Assembly (NCBI GenBank): GCA_001768515.1
Contig: MEOA01000030.1
Span: 1-55,635 of the forward strand
Direction: 5' to 3'
DNA from: Bacteroidetes bacterium GWE2_42_24
Lineage (GTDB): Bacteria; Bacteroidota; Bacteroidia; Bacteroidales; TTA-H9
Length of the DNA stretch: 55,635 nucleotides
How positions within the stretch are numbered: the stretch's first letter is position 1; the number at the start of each line of letters is the position of its first letter. Below the pieces are notes generated by a model. That model did not search any database, was not told the DNA's origin, and worked only from the letters and a program-made list of their open reading frames with translations. This document shows, piece by piece, positions 55,238-55,635 of this stretch. The translations under genes were made by a program, and so were the position numbers.

Positions 55238-55635
55238 GTGGGTTCTAAAATTTCATTTTTTCGACATTTCTAATTGAATGCCAATAGTTATTACCATTAT
55301 GATTAGGTAAAATAATACAATTCCATCAGATAATATTCCATATTTGTTTGAAAAATATAATATTTCATGTAAAATATTTTCAAAATATGGTTATATAATC
55401 ATGTATTACAGTGTTTTATATAGCGAATAGCTTTAATCTACATACTTGTTCAAATCGAAAAAGATTATATGTCAAGTTGATCAGTCCAATTATTCCAGTT
55501 GCCCTCGCTATTCCAACGGATCGGACATACAACCCGTTCATGCTTTGCTCCATAAATCCAAACACATGTTCAACGCGAACCCTTGTTTTCGATTTTATTC
55601 GATTTTCCTCTATTTGCTTCTTTGTTAATGGGGTG
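55238..55635 (-). mobile_element. IS5-family element, partial (runs off the right edge)
   Basis: The end GGTGGGTTCTAAAATTTC matches the end of the degenerate element at 50440, and about 70 bp beyond it are also shared. Here, unlike the other copy, an extra 100 bp or so and the C-terminal transposase part are still present. Confidence 0.75.
55416..55635 (-). CDS. IS5-family transposase, C-terminal part
   Basis: DDE transposase whose N-terminal part lies beyond the window. The 72 visible residues include KTRVRVEHVFGFMEQSMNG with the catalytic-Glu region of IS5-type transposases, then GLYVRSVGIARATGIIGLIN and LTYNLFRFEQV, followed by CRLKLFAI and a stop. No frameshift is seen in this part. It preserves what the 50440-51291 copy has lost. 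Confidence 0.8.
   Translation of the reverse strand, partial: TPLTKKQIEENRIKSKTRVRVEHVFGFMEQSMNGLYVRSVGIARATGIIGLINLTYNLFRFEQVCRLKLFAI

Overview
The window is a contig segment from a member of the Bacteroidota, most likely an anaerobic, fermentative Bacteroidales-type organism (inference). The signs are C-terminal type IX secretion (T9SS) sorting domains on two large exported proteins, an Omp28-like protein, many SpII lipoproteins with short lipoboxes, Bacteroidota promoter boxes (TAnnTTTG with a -33 box about 19 nt upstream), almost no Shine-Dalgarno sequences, a rubrerythrin and a fused acyl-CoA mutase next to butyrate kinase. No rRNA or tRNA genes were seen; the one stable RNA is a tmRNA (ssrA, minus strand, 9698-10065).

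Layout. 1-8.65 kb: an IS3 OrfA fragment at the edge, then a minus-strand cluster read as sensor kinase, LytTR regulator, DoxX-like membrane protein, RND adaptor, RND pump and outer-membrane factor: an efflux system with its own two-component regulator. 8.65-10.1 kb: a gene-free stretch with copy A of a diverged noncoding repeat, then tmRNA. 10.2-16.7 kb: lipoprotein, IcmF mutase, butyrate kinase and rubrerythrin (acyl-CoA fermentation and oxygen defence). 16.8-31.5 kb: T9SS Omp28-like protein, a broken thioredoxin-domain gene, PHP phosphoesterase, porin-like protein with hybrid kinase, FtcD-MarC-amino-acid permease, and two exported peptidases (C1 aminopeptidase and M1 T9SS). 32.4-41.9 kb: minus-strand envelope operon (lipoprotein, LTA-synthase-like transferase, diacylglycerol kinase, unknown) beside divergent pbpC, then ychF and an MFS-like transporter. 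41.9-43.5 kb: gene-free, with copy B of the noncoding repeat. 43.5-50 kb: TPR protein plus beta-barrel/SPOR-like protein, secreted metallophosphoesterase and serine hydrolase.

50.4-55.6 kb is accessory DNA and the most interesting part: an internally deleted IS5-family element, then four co-oriented minus-strand genes (class D beta-lactamase, secreted gluzincin, zinc-ribbon protein, Imm32-like immunity protein). They are separated by attC-like imperfect palindromes and by three copies of a structured repeat that begins at or just after the stop codons. A decayed tyrosine recombinase lies inside, and a second IS5-family copy has cut off the gene upstream of the immunity protein. I read this as an integron-type or other cassette cluster without a visible integrase; that reading is inference from sequence architecture.
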